Positions 1-9,901 of a DNA stretch of 64,000 bases are shown here, one piece after another; position 1 is the first letter of the stretch; each line of letters opens with the position of its first letter. The notes under the pieces were generated by a model. That model ran no database searches and was not told the origin of the DNA. It worked only from the letters and a program-made list of their open reading frames with translations. A program made the position numbers and the translations under genes. The stretch covers positions 930,001 to 994,000 of the forward strand of contig NZ_AP038785.1 of assembly GCF_047160095.1 (NCBI RefSeq), in the 5' to 3' direction. This DNA comes from Rodentibacter abscessus. GTDB taxonomy: Bacteria; Pseudomonadota; Gammaproteobacteria; Enterobacterales; Pasteurellaceae.

Positions 1-648
1 AACCAAGGAGCATTGGAAATTAATATTGCCAGCCCGGTTATAAAAGATCAGGTATTTGTACCCAGCGCTATTGTTTTAGATAGTCAATTTAAGATTGCTG
101 CTAACTATTCTTCCTCTGATTTTAAATTTGAGGAAGAAAGAGGGTTTCAACCTAATCGTTTTGTCGCCAAGTTGAATTTAACCCCAACACCAAATCAGGA
201 TTACATTTATTTATTGGTTTACACTACAGCCAAGGATGTACAAAAAACAACACAAATACTCCATCCTGCTAAAAGTTTTGCTAAAGCCACAGGCAAACAA
301 CCTCCGGCAATTGCAGACATTGAAGTGAAACACAGTCTTTATGGCGAAATCAGCGTTAATGTAACCGCAGCCGGAGGGACACGCTTTATCGGTATTCCAA
401 CAGATATTTTCACCGGTAAGAAACCGAGTTCTGACCGAACAGTCGGTCAATCGATACAACAATTGACACAAAAAAATAAATCTGTTGTTGCCGTAGATAC
501 GGAAACAGAGGCTTATTTCAAGCAAGCCGTCACCAAGGCTTTAAAACAAAATGATGTAAATCGTGCATTAAATTTAGTTAACGAAGCGGAAAAATTAGGT
601 TTAACATCACCACGAAAAATTTTTTTACAACAGGTTTCTACTAAATAA
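1..648 (+). CDS. malM: Maltose operon periplasmic protein MalM, 3' part
   Basis: The reading frame is open to the window edge (the four codons before the TTG at 13 are in frame), so the 5' end with the signal peptide is missing. The visible ~215 residues match the C-terminal two thirds of MalM. A block reading LLVYTTAKDVQKTTQ followed by PAKSFAKATG corresponds closely to the E. coli protein, and the end (ALNLVNEAEKLG) also aligns. MalM is a periplasmic protein of the maltose/maltodextrin regulon whose exact role is unclear; it is usually the last gene of malK-lamB-malM. The convergent malT regulator supports a maltose locus continuing to the left. A clear terminator follows the stop codon. 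Confidence 0.9.
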   Translation, partial: NQGALEINIASPVIKDQVFVPSAIVLDSQFKIAANYSSSDFKFEEERGFQPNRFVAKLNLTPTPNQDYIYLLVYTTAKDVQKTTQILHPAKSFAKATGKQPPAIADIEVKHSLYGEISVNVTAAGGTRFIGIPTDIFTGKKPSSDRTVGQSIQQLTQKNKSVVAVDTETEAYFKQAVTKALKQNDVNRALNLVNEAEKLGLTSPRKIFLQQVSTK

Positions 649-666
649 TATTTGCTGCTTAATTTT

Positions 667-693
667 GCCACCTTTAATAAGGTGGCTTTTTTT
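667..693 (+). terminator. Rho-independent terminator after malM
   Basis: GCCACC and GGTGGC arms around an 8-nt loop are followed by seven T, 19 bases after the malM stop. Confidence 0.9.
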
Positions 694-832
694 CGGGTTA
701 ATATTTTAGATACTTATACCATTAATCTAAAAATAATTAATCGTTTATTAAACCACCACCTTTTTAATTTGCTTTACTATATTACCAAAGTGAGGTCATT
801 TTTTAGATAAATTATATTTTGATACAAGAAAA

Positions 833-3529
833 TTAATCATAGCCCATTAATTGCAATAATTCTCTTGTGTAAACAATCGCCTCTTGACGATTTGACACAC
901 CGATTTTTTGATATAAATTGCGAATATGACTTTTGATCGTACTATTTGCTACTTGCAATTCATCTGAAATTTGCTCATTACTGTATCCCGAATAAATAAG
1001 CCCTAATACTTGCCATTCACGTTGTGTTAAAGGGCTAATTTTTAATAACTCAGGCACTTTAGGGTTCGAAATAAGATTATTGACAAATTGTTCATCAAAA
1101 TGTGCAAACTTATGTCGATAGTATTGATTAATATTACGCAAAATAAATTGTGCTTTATGTGCAACTAATTCATCCAACATATTAGCCTGCAATAATTGGC
1201 GAATTTGCAGTGCCATACTTTCACCTTCAATTACAAAAATACTAATAAAATTTGTTTGACGGGTAAGTTGTAATGCCTGAATTAAATCTTGCTGTGCTTG
1301 TTCTTTTTTACCGCAGAGAAAATATAATCGATTACGCAAAACAAGCGCACGATTCAGATCACTTGTTAACTTTAATCGTGTAGCACTTTGAATGATTCGG
1401 TTTAATATTTTCTCCGCCTCAGGATATTTTTCTAATAAAATTAATGCTCTGGCAATATTTCTCCATTGTATTTGATTAAAGTGATTACTGTCGTTTATAG
1501 GTTGATGAGTTTGAGACAACCAAACTTCAGTAGATTTAATATCTCCTAACATCTGCCATAACACAATTTTGACCTGATTAGCGTTTGCATTCCAATCTTG
1601 ATGATAATGATAGTTTTTTTGTAAAGCGATAATTTGCTTCAAAAGTCGGGAGGCATTATCCAAATCTCCACGTACAATTGATATTTTGCATAATAAAGCT
1701 AAACATTGCAGACGCTCCTCATCTTTATTTAGTACCTCAATTCCGGCATTTGCCATTGCTTCCGCCTTATCCAAATTATACCAATCCCATAAAATTTGAC
1801 CTTTCAAGCGTAGTAAAAATTCATACATAGGAATTTTTTGTAAATGATGTTCTTTTACAAAAGTAGTGGCTTTATCCAAAATATCGTAACCGGCTTGAGT
1901 AAAACCTTGTGCAATAAAAATTTCTGACTGTTGTAATAACGCCCATAAGACATTGTGGGGCATATTATATTTCCATGCCATTTTTTCGACTTTTTGGAGT
2001 ATTTCTAACGATTCACCGAGCCGACCATAGCAATGGTATGCCTCTCCAATAATTGATGTTGCAACAACTTTAGCATAATTAGCACTTAACGGTAGGCATT
2101 CCAGTGCTTTAGAGGCTAAAGACAGCGCCGTTTCTTCATCACCTTGGTTAATCGCAACCTGGGCTCGTAATACATCAAATTCAAATTGAATATCTTGGCT
2201 TAGTTGGACTTTTTGGTTCATAAGTACCCACTCGAAATGTTCCCAAATCACATTTACTTCAATATTACGGTGCTGACTTTGAGCTAACCAAGCTTTTAAT
2301 AAAATTAAATGAGGAAATTGAATAAAACTTATGTCATCTAGATAATTAAGGTGTTGCTCAAGTAATTTTAACTCACCTTGATGAAACAATTTCCAACCTT
2401 GTTCCGATAAAATATTCAATAAAATACTACGATCATCTAGTTGAACGGCATGATACAGTGCTTCCGTTGTATAACCTAATTTCAGCCATGCCATTGCCGC
2501 TTTGCTATGAAGCTGATCCAATTCATCAAAAAGCTCGGATTGACGATAATGATTTAAAAATGAAGCAAATAACGGATGAAATCGCCACCAGTTATCCTCT
2601 CCTTCCATTTGTTGTAGAAAGAGCCCTTGTTTTTCAATTACTTCTAATCTATTTCGACTATTGAGTTCTCCTGTAACCTGCTGCACCAAGGTCTCATTCA
2701 TCGAACGTAAAATCGAGCAGCGCAATATAAATAGTCTTGTATCATCATCAATCTGCACCAGCACTTCATAGTTAAGATAATCATTGATATGAAAATTATT
2801 AAGTTTGATTAAACGTTTAGCAGCATCCTCTATTGATATTTTTTTCTGTTTAGCCGATAAACTAATAAGTTGAAGTGCCGTCGGCCAGCCTTCAACTTCA
2901 TCACAAAGTTCAATAATTTTCTGTGGGGTAATATCCTGTGCTAAACGTGATTGAAAAAACTCAATGCTTTCTTGATGATTAAAAGAAAGTTGATGGGCGG
3001 TAATTTCCAATACCTGCTCTTGAACATACAAACCCGCAATTCCAAGAGGAGGAACGGATCGGGAAACTAAAATCAATGTCATGCAAGGCGGTTGATGACG
3101 AATCCAATATCTTAATGCTTCGTGAATCTCTTCATTATCAATGATGTGATAATCATCAATAATTAAGTAAAAATGTTCTCTAGTTGTCGAAATTTGCGCA
3201 AGTTGTTGAGTAAAAAGCGTTTGTAAATTCTTGGGAATATTCAACAACTCATCTGTTTCCATTTCTACCTGTAAAGCACTTTGTAACGCCGCAAAAAAAT
3301 AAGTAGCAAACCTCTCAGGTTGATTATCACTTTCATCTAAAGAATACCATCCTACATTTTTTCGTTGATTCGCCCATTGAGAAATTAACGTCGTTTTTCC
3401 ATATCCGGCAGGCGCATGAATTAATATAAGAGGGTAATTACTTGATTTATCAAGGTATTGCAATAATGAGGTACGTGGTATACAGTTCTGTAAACGATAG
3501 TTACAAATTAATTTTGCAGGAATTAACAT
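833..3529 (-). CDS. malT: Maltose regulon transcriptional activator MalT
   Basis: This 898-residue protein matches MalT (901 in E. coli), the ATP- and maltotriose-dependent activator of maltose genes (STAND/LuxR superfamily). The N-terminus MLIPAKL is the family start. Walker A (APAGYGKTT) lies near residues 39-47 and a Walker B-like LIIDDYH near 122-128. A long helical TPR-like sensor region follows. The last ~65 residues are a LuxR-type helix-turn-helix (LTQREWQVLGLIYSGYS, then STIKSHIRNLY). ATG is preceded by AAAGG. The gene is convergent with malM and lies downstream of pgi on the same strand, separated by a terminator and ~420 bases, so it probably has its own promoter. MalT is not universal in Pasteurellaceae. 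Confidence 0.95.
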   Translation of the reverse strand: MLIPAKLICNYRLQNCIPRTSLLQYLDKSSNYPLILIHAPAGYGKTTLISQWANQRKNVGWYSLDESDNQPERFATYFFAALQSALQVEMETDELLNIPKNLQTLFTQQLAQISTTREHFYLIIDDYHIIDNEEIHEALRYWIRHQPPCMTLILVSRSVPPLGIAGLYVQEQVLEITAHQLSFNHQESIEFFQSRLAQDITPQKIIELCDEVEGWPTALQLISLSAKQKKISIEDAAKRLIKLNNFHINDYLNYEVLVQIDDDTRLFILRCSILRSMNETLVQQVTGELNSRNRLEVIEKQGLFLQQMEGEDNWWRFHPLFASFLNHYRQSELFDELDQLHSKAAMAWLKLGYTTEALYHAVQLDDRSILLNILSEQGWKLFHQGELKLLEQHLNYLDDISFIQFPHLILLKAWLAQSQHRNIEVNVIWEHFEWVLMNQKVQLSQDIQFEFDVLRAQVAINQGDEETALSLASKALECLPLSANYAKVVATSIIGEAYHCYGRLGESLEILQKVEKMAWKYNMPHNVLWALLQQSEIFIAQGFTQAGYDILDKATTFVKEHHLQKIPMYEFLLRLKGQILWDWYNLDKAEAMANAGIEVLNKDEERLQCLALLCKISIVRGDLDNASRLLKQIIALQKNYHYHQDWNANANQVKIVLWQMLGDIKSTEVWLSQTHQPINDSNHFNQIQWRNIARALILLEKYPEAEKILNRIIQSATRLKLTSDLNRALVLRNRLYFLCGKKEQAQQDLIQALQLTRQTNFISIFVIEGESMALQIRQLLQANMLDELVAHKAQFILRNINQYYRHKFAHFDEQFVNNLISNPKVPELLKISPLTQREWQVLGLIYSGYSNEQISDELQVANSTIKSHIRNLYQKIGVSNRQEAIVYTRELLQLMGYD

Positions 3530-3910
3530 CTAACCTTTTCTCTCCAAATAATAAATTCAAAACCTAAAACTAAAAAATAAATAACAGGATAAACTACTTT
3601 ACGATGCTTATGATGAACAAATTATAACAAAAAAACGCCATTTTTGTTTATTTAACCATGTTCTTTATCAGGTAAATAAGAGAAATTAGCAGCTAAATTT
3701 AGTATCAGGTTATTTTTCTAATCTAAGTTTTTTCCTTTAGAAATCCGTGTTAGATGAACATTTTTTATTAAATATTAGAAGAATATTGTTAAAGACAAGT
3801 TATATTTTGATTACATAATAATTAAGCAAATCCTAAAAAATCATACTGTTTCTGCTTTATGTAATTGTTATATAAAATCAAAAATTAGGAAAAATAAAAT
3901 AGATTCAACG
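3530..3910. other. AT-rich intergenic region upstream of malT
   Basis: About 380 bases of strongly AT-rich sequence with no credible ORF. It must hold the malT promoter. I looked for a CRP palindrome (TGTGA-N6-TCACA) and found none convincing; no other recognisable site was seen. Confidence 0.5.
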
Positions 3911-3941
3911 AAAAGTGCGGTCAAATTTGACCGCACTTTTT
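3911..3941 (-). terminator. Paired uptake signals forming the pgi terminator
   Basis: AAAAGTGCGGTC and GACCGCACTTTTT form an inverted pair with a short loop just after the pgi stop. Such paired Haemophilus uptake signals commonly serve as intrinsic terminators. Confidence 0.85.
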
Positions 3942-3950
3942 ACATTAAAA

Positions 3951-5600
3951 TTACCGCCACAATTTGAATTGATTAATCAATCCATTAGTCGAGCTATCAT
4001 GGCTTGAAACAGTCTCATTATCTGTCAATTCGGGAAGAATACGATTAGCCAGTTGTTTACCTAACTCCACGCCCCATTGATCAAAGCTAAAGATATTAAA
4101 AATAACACCTTGAACAAAGATTTTATGTTCATACATCGCAATCAATGCCCCCAAAGTAAAAGGTGTGATTTTTTGAACCAAAATAGAGTTGGTCGGTTTA
4201 TTACCGGTAAACACTTTAAAAGGTACAATCTCTTTTACTTCATCTAACGATTTACCTGCTTTCACAAATTCCGCTTCCACTTCCTCTTTTGTTTTGCCGA
4301 AAGCTAAGGCTTCTGTTTGAGCAAAAAAGTTGGAAAGTAATTTGTTATGATGATCCGATAATGGATTGTGTGTTTGTGCCGGTGCAATAAAATCGCAAGG
4401 AATTAAAGTTGTGCCTTGGTGAATTAATTGATAGAACGCATGTTGGCCATTCGTTCCCGGCTCCCCCCAAATGATTGGACCGGTTTGATAATCATTAATT
4501 GCATTGCCGTTACGATCTACATACTTACCGTTTGATTCCATATTACCCTGTTGGAAATAGGCTGCGAAACGGTGTAGGTATTGATCATAAGGTAAAATCG
4601 CTTCGGTTTGTGCGCCGAGGAAATTGGTGTTCCATAACCCCACTAATGCCAAGGTTGTCGGAATATTTTGTTCAATAGGTGCGTTTCGGAAATGTTTATC
4701 CATTTCGTGTGCGCCGGTTAGCAATTGCTCAAAATTATCAAAACCAATAGAAAGTGCGATAGATAAGCCGATAGCAGACCATAGTGAATAACGACCACCT
4801 ACCCAATCCCAGAATTCAAACATATTGTTGGTATCAATACCAAAATCTGCCACCGCTTTCGCATTTGTGGAAAGTGCTGCGAAGTGTTTTGCCACGGCAT
4901 TGCTGTCTTTAGCAGTAGCCAATAACCAATCACGCGCACTTTGGGCGTTAGTCATCGTTTCTTGTGTTGTAAAGGTTTTTGATGCTACTAAGAAAAGCGT
5001 AGTTTCCGGATTGACCTTTTTCAAGGTTTCCGCAATATGCGTGCCATCGACATTAGACACAAAGTGCATGGTTAAATGGTTTTTATACGGGCGTAATGCC
5101 TCTGTTACCATATAAGGTCCAAGATCCGATCCGCCGATACCGATATTCACTACATCAGTTATCGACTTTCCGGTATAACCTTTCCATTCGCCTGAAATAA
5201 TATTTCTACAGAAATCTTTCATTTTTGCGAGAACCGCATTGACTTCCGGCATTACATCTTTACCATCAACCATCACCGCTGCATTAGAACGGTTACGAAG
5301 TACGGTGTGCAATACGGCACGATTTTCGGTGCGGTTAATTTTCTCACCGCTGAACATAGCTTCTTTTGCACTATCTAATGAGCATTCTTGAGCCAGTTGG
5401 CGAAGAAGAGAAAGTGTTTCTTTATTGATATTATTTTTAGAAAAATCTACTAAGATTTGCTCATTAAAAGTTAAAGAATAATCGTTAAAGCGATCTTTTT
5501 CCCTTTGGAACAAATCCTGAATGGTTAGGTTGGATAATTCGGCTTGATGACTTTTTAATGCTTTCCACGCATTTGTATTGGTTGGATTAATATTTTTCAT
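3951..5600 (-). CDS. pgi: Glucose-6-phosphate isomerase
   Basis: Interconverts glucose 6-phosphate and fructose 6-phosphate in cytosolic glycolysis and gluconeogenesis. At 549 residues it is the same length as the E. coli enzyme. Visible motifs are the phosphosugar-binding IGIGGSDLGP (153-162), SKTFTTQET (207-215), the signature with the catalytic Glu in GNMESNGK (near 355), and the C-terminal FDQWGVELGKQLA signature. ATG has a good ribosome site (GAAGG) upstream. It is the last gene of the dnaB-alr-pgi cluster, 29 bases after alr, an order also known in H. influenzae. Confidence 0.98.
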   Translation of the reverse strand: MKNINPTNTNAWKALKSHQAELSNLTIQDLFQREKDRFNDYSLTFNEQILVDFSKNNINKETLSLLRQLAQECSLDSAKEAMFSGEKINRTENRAVLHTVLRNRSNAAVMVDGKDVMPEVNAVLAKMKDFCRNIISGEWKGYTGKSITDVVNIGIGGSDLGPYMVTEALRPYKNHLTMHFVSNVDGTHIAETLKKVNPETTLFLVASKTFTTQETMTNAQSARDWLLATAKDSNAVAKHFAALSTNAKAVADFGIDTNNMFEFWDWVGGRYSLWSAIGLSIALSIGFDNFEQLLTGAHEMDKHFRNAPIEQNIPTTLALVGLWNTNFLGAQTEAILPYDQYLHRFAAYFQQGNMESNGKYVDRNGNAINDYQTGPIIWGEPGTNGQHAFYQLIHQGTTLIPCDFIAPAQTHNPLSDHHNKLLSNFFAQTEALAFGKTKEEVEAEFVKAGKSLDEVKEIVPFKVFTGNKPTNSILVQKITPFTLGALIAMYEHKIFVQGVIFNIFSFDQWGVELGKQLANRILPELTDNETVSSHDSSTNGLINQFKLWR

Positions 5601-5629
5601 AGTTTTTCCTTCTATTATTAATTTGAAAT

Positions 5630-6712
5630 TTAATCGACATATTCCGTGATCACTCGCGGTGTTAATTTTGTAATCAATTCATAACTTAAAATACCGGTAA
5701 ACTTCGCAACGGTTTCAATAGGCAACTCTTTTCCCCACAAAATGACTTCATCACCGACCTGATCTTGGCTGTTTATACCTAAATCGACAGTCAGCATATC
5801 CATTGATACACGCCCCACAATCGGCACAATTCGTCCATTTAAATATACCGGTGTATTTTCCGGCACATCTCGTGGATAACCGTCCCCATAACCAATCGCC
5901 ACCACGCCGATTTTGGTATCTTTTGGACTTTTCCAAACACCGCCGTATCCTATCGGCTCACCTTTTTTATGATGACGCACGGCAATCAAAGAGGAGGTTA
6001 AATTCATCACCGGTGTTAAACCAAATTCTGCTCCCACCGTATCTGTTGGTGAAATACCATACATAATAATACCCGGACGAATCCAATCTAAATGAGATGC
6101 TTGCCAAAATAAGATTCCGCCGGATGCCGCAATACTGCGTTCACCCTGTTTATCCTGAATTGCGCTAAGGAAGCGATTGATTTGAAGGGAAGTATAATCG
6201 GACTCAAGTTCATCGGCACGACTGAAATGGCTAACAAACCCTAAGTGCGGTTGAATTTGCGGGAGTTTTTTAAGCGCTTGATAAAATTCATCGACTTCAT
6301 CAAGGGCTACCCCTAATCGGTGCATACCGGTATCAATTTTAAGCCATACTTTAATTGGGCTTGGTACGGCGGCCCGTTTTAATGCGTCAAGCTGTTCCCG
6401 ATTATGCACAACGGTTTCGATATTATTTACCGCAAGAACAGGGAGATCCTTTTCGTCAAAAAAACCTTCAAGCAACAAAATCGGTTTGATAATGCCATTT
6501 GAACGTAAAGCAAGGGCTTCTTCCAAGCGGGCAACGCCAAAACAATCGACATTTTTTTCTAATGTGGATGCCACAAACACAACGCCGTGTCCATAAGCAT
6601 TGGCTTTTACCACGGCAATAATTTTACTGTTCGGGGCTTTTTGCTTAATCACATCTAAATTATGTTTTAATGCACGCGAACTAATCTTTGCTGTCGCCGG
6701 CTTTACGTTCAT
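5630..6712 (-). CDS. alr: Alanine racemase (PLP-dependent)
   Basis: Converts L- to D-alanine for peptidoglycan synthesis. It has 360 residues (E. coli Alr 359). The PLP lysine sits in VVKANAYGHG (Lys36), and the second catalytic base, Tyr, in AIGYGDGYPRDVP near residue 265. The SxDM motif and the C-terminal region (SYELITKLTPRV) are typical. It is only nine bases downstream of dnaB and 29 upstream of pgi, so the three are probably co-transcribed. As the only racemase in view it is probably the housekeeping copy. Confidence 0.97.
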   Translation of the reverse strand: MNVKPATAKISSRALKHNLDVIKQKAPNSKIIAVVKANAYGHGVVFVASTLEKNVDCFGVARLEEALALRSNGIIKPILLLEGFFDEKDLPVLAVNNIETVVHNREQLDALKRAAVPSPIKVWLKIDTGMHRLGVALDEVDEFYQALKKLPQIQPHLGFVSHFSRADELESDYTSLQINRFLSAIQDKQGERSIAASGGILFWQASHLDWIRPGIIMYGISPTDTVGAEFGLTPVMNLTSSLIAVRHHKKGEPIGYGGVWKSPKDTKIGVVAIGYGDGYPRDVPENTPVYLNGRIVPIVGRVSMDMLTVDLGINSQDQVGDEVILWGKELPIETVAKFTGILSYELITKLTPRVITEYVD

Positions 6713-6721
6713 CTTATATCC

Positions 6722-8128
6722 TTAATAATCATCATGATATTCTCGTTGTTCGGCAAGATTATCAAAACGCGAGAATTGCCCGTTAAATTTTAAACGTACC
6801 CGACCAATCGGACCGTTACGCTGTTTGCCGATAATGATTTCGGCAACGCCTTTATCTTCAGAATTATCGTGATAAACTTCATCACGATAAATAAACATAA
6901 TTAAGTCCGCATCCTGCTCAATAGAGCCGGATTCACGTAAATCGGAGTTTACCGGACGCTTATCGGCACGTTGTTCCAAGGTACGATTTAGCTGTGAAAG
7001 CGCAATGACCGGTACTTCCAGCTCTTTTGCCAATGCTTTTAATGAACGGGAAATTTCTGCAATCTCTAGAGTTCGGTTATCGGAAAATGCCGGTGCGCGC
7101 ATAAGCTGTAAATAATCCACCATAATCAAACTCAGTCCGCCGTTTTCACGATAAACTCGGCGCGCACGAGAACGCAATTCCGTAGGTGTTAATCCGGAAG
7201 AATCATCAATGTAAAGATTATTTTTCTGTTTAAACATACCGAATACACTGCTGATTTTATTCCACTCAATTTCATCTAAACCTTGCCCGGTTCGAATTTT
7301 GGTTTGATCCACCCGTGCAAGTGAGGCAATCATACGCATCATAATTTGTTCTGCCGGCATCTCTAAACTAAATACCAACACGGGTTTATCGCTTGCCATT
7401 GCCGCATTTTCACAAAGATTCATCGCAAATGTGGTTTTCCCCATAGAAGGACGTGCGGCAACAATGATTAAATCCGAAGGCTGCAACCCTGCGGTTTTCC
7501 GATCGAGATCGGTAAAGCCTGTTGTTACGCCGGTTACACCGGAATGATTATCCAATTTACTTAGGGAATCAATGCGCTCGATCGTATTTTGCAATACGGT
7601 GATAACATTTTGCGGCCCTTCACTTGAAGTGCTACGTTTTTCTGCAATAGCAAATACTTCACGTTCGGCTTCATCTAAAATGAGTTTAATATCCTGCCCT
7701 TTTGGTGAATAACTGTTTTCCGCAATACGATTCCCGACAGAAATCAGCTCACGTAAAATCGCTTTTTCCCGCACGATATCCGCATAGGCTAAAATATTAA
7801 TCGCATTCGGCGTATTGTTAGAAAGCTCGGCAAGATAAGCAAAACCGCCCACTTCTTCATTAATACCTTTATTTTTTAAGGCTTGATCCAAAGTGATCAA
7901 ATCAATGGGCGATTGATTAAGTATTAAATCTTCCATAGCTTGAAAAATCGCACGATGGGCAAAGGTATAGAAATCATCGGCAATCACACGTTCGGCAATA
8001 CCGTCCCAATATTGATTACTTAGCATAATCCCGCCTAATACGGCTTGTTCCGCTTCAAGAGAATGAGGAGGGATGCTGACTTGTGCAGTTTGTTTGTCGG
8101 AGGATTTAATTTGTGGTTGAGATGCCAT
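6722..8128 (-). CDS. dnaB: Replicative DNA helicase DnaB
   Basis: Hexameric 5'-3' helicase of the replication fork, 468 residues from the ATG chosen here. An in-frame TTG six codons upstream is possible, but the protein from MASQPQ aligns better with the family. The N-terminal DnaG-interacting domain starts at PHSLEAEQAVLGG. The RecA-like core has Walker A ARPSMGKTTFAMN and Walker B LIMVDYLQLM. The C-terminal DNA-binding loop region (KQRNGPIGRVRLKF) is also present. No strong ribosome site is seen before either start. First gene of dnaB-alr-pgi. Confidence 0.96.
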   Translation of the reverse strand: MASQPQIKSSDKQTAQVSIPPHSLEAEQAVLGGIMLSNQYWDGIAERVIADDFYTFAHRAIFQAMEDLILNQSPIDLITLDQALKNKGINEEVGGFAYLAELSNNTPNAINILAYADIVREKAILRELISVGNRIAENSYSPKGQDIKLILDEAEREVFAIAEKRSTSSEGPQNVITVLQNTIERIDSLSKLDNHSGVTGVTTGFTDLDRKTAGLQPSDLIIVAARPSMGKTTFAMNLCENAAMASDKPVLVFSLEMPAEQIMMRMIASLARVDQTKIRTGQGLDEIEWNKISSVFGMFKQKNNLYIDDSSGLTPTELRSRARRVYRENGGLSLIMVDYLQLMRAPAFSDNRTLEIAEISRSLKALAKELEVPVIALSQLNRTLEQRADKRPVNSDLRESGSIEQDADLIMFIYRDEVYHDNSEDKGVAEIIIGKQRNGPIGRVRLKFNGQFSRFDNLAEQREYHDDY

Positions 8129-8231
8129 AGAAACATTGAGATACAAAAAAACTGGCGTTTATGATACCGCAATTGGGAGGGAGATTTAAGAGAAAAGTGC
8201 GGTCGATTTTAAGATCATAAATTTAATCCAT

Positions 8232-8258
8232 AAAAAAAGCCCCTGATCTCTCAGGGGG
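8232..8258 (-). terminator. Terminator downstream of pepT
   Basis: Read on the minus strand, CCCCTGA and TCAGGGG arms are followed by C and seven T. It lies about 110 bases past the pepT stop and upstream of dnaB, so it probably ends the pepT transcript. A single uptake signal lies close by (~8198). Confidence 0.8.
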
Positions 8259-8368
8259 GTAAAAAGGAATTTATGAATAAAATCTCTAAAGTTTAGCTTT
8301 ATCAAAAGGAACCTCGATAAAACACTGATGATTATATTTACATTCATTTACAAACTCAAGAAAAAAAT

Positions 8369-9601
8369 TTACATTTTTTTGAATTTTGTGATTTCTATAA
8401 TTACTTCAACCGCTTTTTCCATTCCTTCCAGCGAGATTAATTCATGTTTGCTATGGAAATTATACCCTCCGGTAAAAATGTTCGGGCAAGGCAAACCTCT
8501 CTCGGATAAAAATGCACCGTCGGTACCACCACGAATAGGTTTATGAATAGCCTTAATACCACAAAAATCCATCGCTTTTTCTGCAATAGTAATGGCTTGC
8601 GGCACTTTCTGAACGGCTTCATACATATTTTTGTAACTATCCTGAATCACACATTCAATCGGTTTTTTCAATCTTTTTTCTAGGTTAAATTTTGCCGTCC
8701 AATTTTCCACGAAGCGTTTACGTTGCTCAAAAGATTGCAGATCAAAATCACGTATCAAATAGTGTAGCTCCGCTTTTTCAATATCGCCTGAAAAATGATT
8801 CAAATGAAAAAATCCTTCTTTCCCACTCGTTTTCTCCGGCACGTCATCTTTTGAAAAACCTTGATGAAAATCACAAGCCAATGCCAACGCATTGATCATT
8901 TTTTCCTTTGCATAACCGGTGTGCATACTTCTTCCGGTAAAATAAATTTTTGCGGTTGCCGCATTAAAGTTTTCGTATTCCAGCTCGCCGACTTCTCCGC
9001 CATCAATAGTGTATGCCCAATCACAAGGAAAATCATCCATTGGAAAATATTGCATACCCAAACCGATTTCTTCATCCGGCGTAAAAGCGATTCGTAAATT
9101 GCAATGGGGTAAATTTTCTTTTTGAATTATCTCAAGTGCGGTCATAATTTCCGCTATTCCGGCTTTATTATCCGCACCGAGTAACGTATTGCCGTCCGTC
9201 ACAATTAAGGTTTTGCCAATTAATTGGTGCATAAACGGATAATAAACCGGACTGATAAATTCTTCACCGATACCAAGCGCAATGTCTCCGCCCCGATAAT
9301 TTTCAATCACTTCCGCTTTTACATTTTTGCCGCTACATTCGGGGGAAGTATCCAAATGTGCAATAAAGCCGATAGTATGAGACAACTCGGTTCTGTTTGA
9401 AGGTAAATAAGCGGTTACGATGGCGTGCCTATCTACATTTACTTCTTGTAAACCCAATTCAATTAACTCTTTTTGCAGATATTGCGCCAACTTTATTTGT
9501 CCGGCGGAACTTGGGGAATGCTTCGCATTGGGTTTTGCTTGCGTATCAAAAGAAACATAATGCAAAAAGCGGTTCAACAAATTTTCTTTATAATTATTCA
9601 T
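8369..9601 (-). CDS. pepT: Peptidase T (tripeptidase)
   Basis: Cytosolic M20-family zinc aminotripeptidase, 410 residues (E. coli PepT 408). Metal and catalytic residues are visible: HLD (His82, Asp84), GADNKAG (Asp144), PDEEIG (Glu177 catalytic, Glu178 metal) and the C-terminal GGYNFHSKHE histidine. ENYRGGDIALGIG is a PepT block. The ATG at 9601 follows AAGGTGACGG at good spacing; a GTG three codons earlier overlaps that ribosome site and is less likely. It is divergent from potABCD. Confidence 0.96.
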   Translation of the reverse strand: MNNYKENLLNRFLHYVSFDTQAKPNAKHSPSSAGQIKLAQYLQKELIELGLQEVNVDRHAIVTAYLPSNRTELSHTIGFIAHLDTSPECSGKNVKAEVIENYRGGDIALGIGEEFISPVYYPFMHQLIGKTLIVTDGNTLLGADNKAGIAEIMTALEIIQKENLPHCNLRIAFTPDEEIGLGMQYFPMDDFPCDWAYTIDGGEVGELEYENFNAATAKIYFTGRSMHTGYAKEKMINALALACDFHQGFSKDDVPEKTSGKEGFFHLNHFSGDIEKAELHYLIRDFDLQSFEQRKRFVENWTAKFNLEKRLKKPIECVIQDSYKNMYEAVQKVPQAITIAEKAMDFCGIKAIHKPIRGGTDGAFLSERGLPCPNIFTGGYNFHSKHELISLEGMEKAVEVIIEITKFKKM

Positions 9602-9778
9602 TTCCGTCACCTTGTATAACTTGCTTTTTTTACTTTAACTTGAATTTGGCAATAGATTCTTGATATATAACAAACATTCACTAATTAGCTGAAAATAAAG
9701 AAAACCATATAAAGTGCGGTCATTTTTCTTCTTACTTTTTTAAAGGGGAACTTTTTTCTTCCAATGGACATTAAATCC

Positions 9779-9807
9779 TTGGCATTATTGACAATTCGCT
9801 ATATTAT
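9779..9807 (+). promoter_or_regulatory. Putative sigma-70 promoter of potABCD
   Basis: TTGGCA (9779-9784) and TATTAT (9802-9807) are separated by exactly 17 bases; each differs from consensus at one position. A start near 9814 would give a leader of about 88 bases before the potA GTG. Confidence 0.65.
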
Positions 9808-9828
9808 ACCCACCTGTTTTATGTCGTT

Positions 9829-9850
9829 CCTGCATTCTTGCAGGTTTTTG
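9829..9850 (+). terminator. Terminator-like hairpin in the potA leader (possible attenuator)
   Basis: CCTGCA-TTCT-TGCAGG is followed by TTTTTGTTT, placed between the predicted promoter and potA. An ATG at 9821 opens a frame that runs through the hairpin and into potA without a stop. This makes attenuation or an alternative longer N-terminus possible; neither is shown. Confidence 0.5.
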
Positions 9851-9901
9851 TTTCTACTCAGTACCAAATCATTGGTGAAATTAGGGAGAAAACCAAAGCT
9901 A

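Noticed and set aside
3600..3660. Possible CRP site before malT
   Set aside because: Only a poor half-site near TTATGATGAACAAATTATAA; does not fit TGTGA-N6-TCACA or the Haemophilus variant well enough.
9764..9901. Extension of PotA by 46 codons to the upstream TTG-type start
   Set aside because: Not conserved in PotA, overlaps the promoter and the hairpin; GTG 9902 matches the family start.
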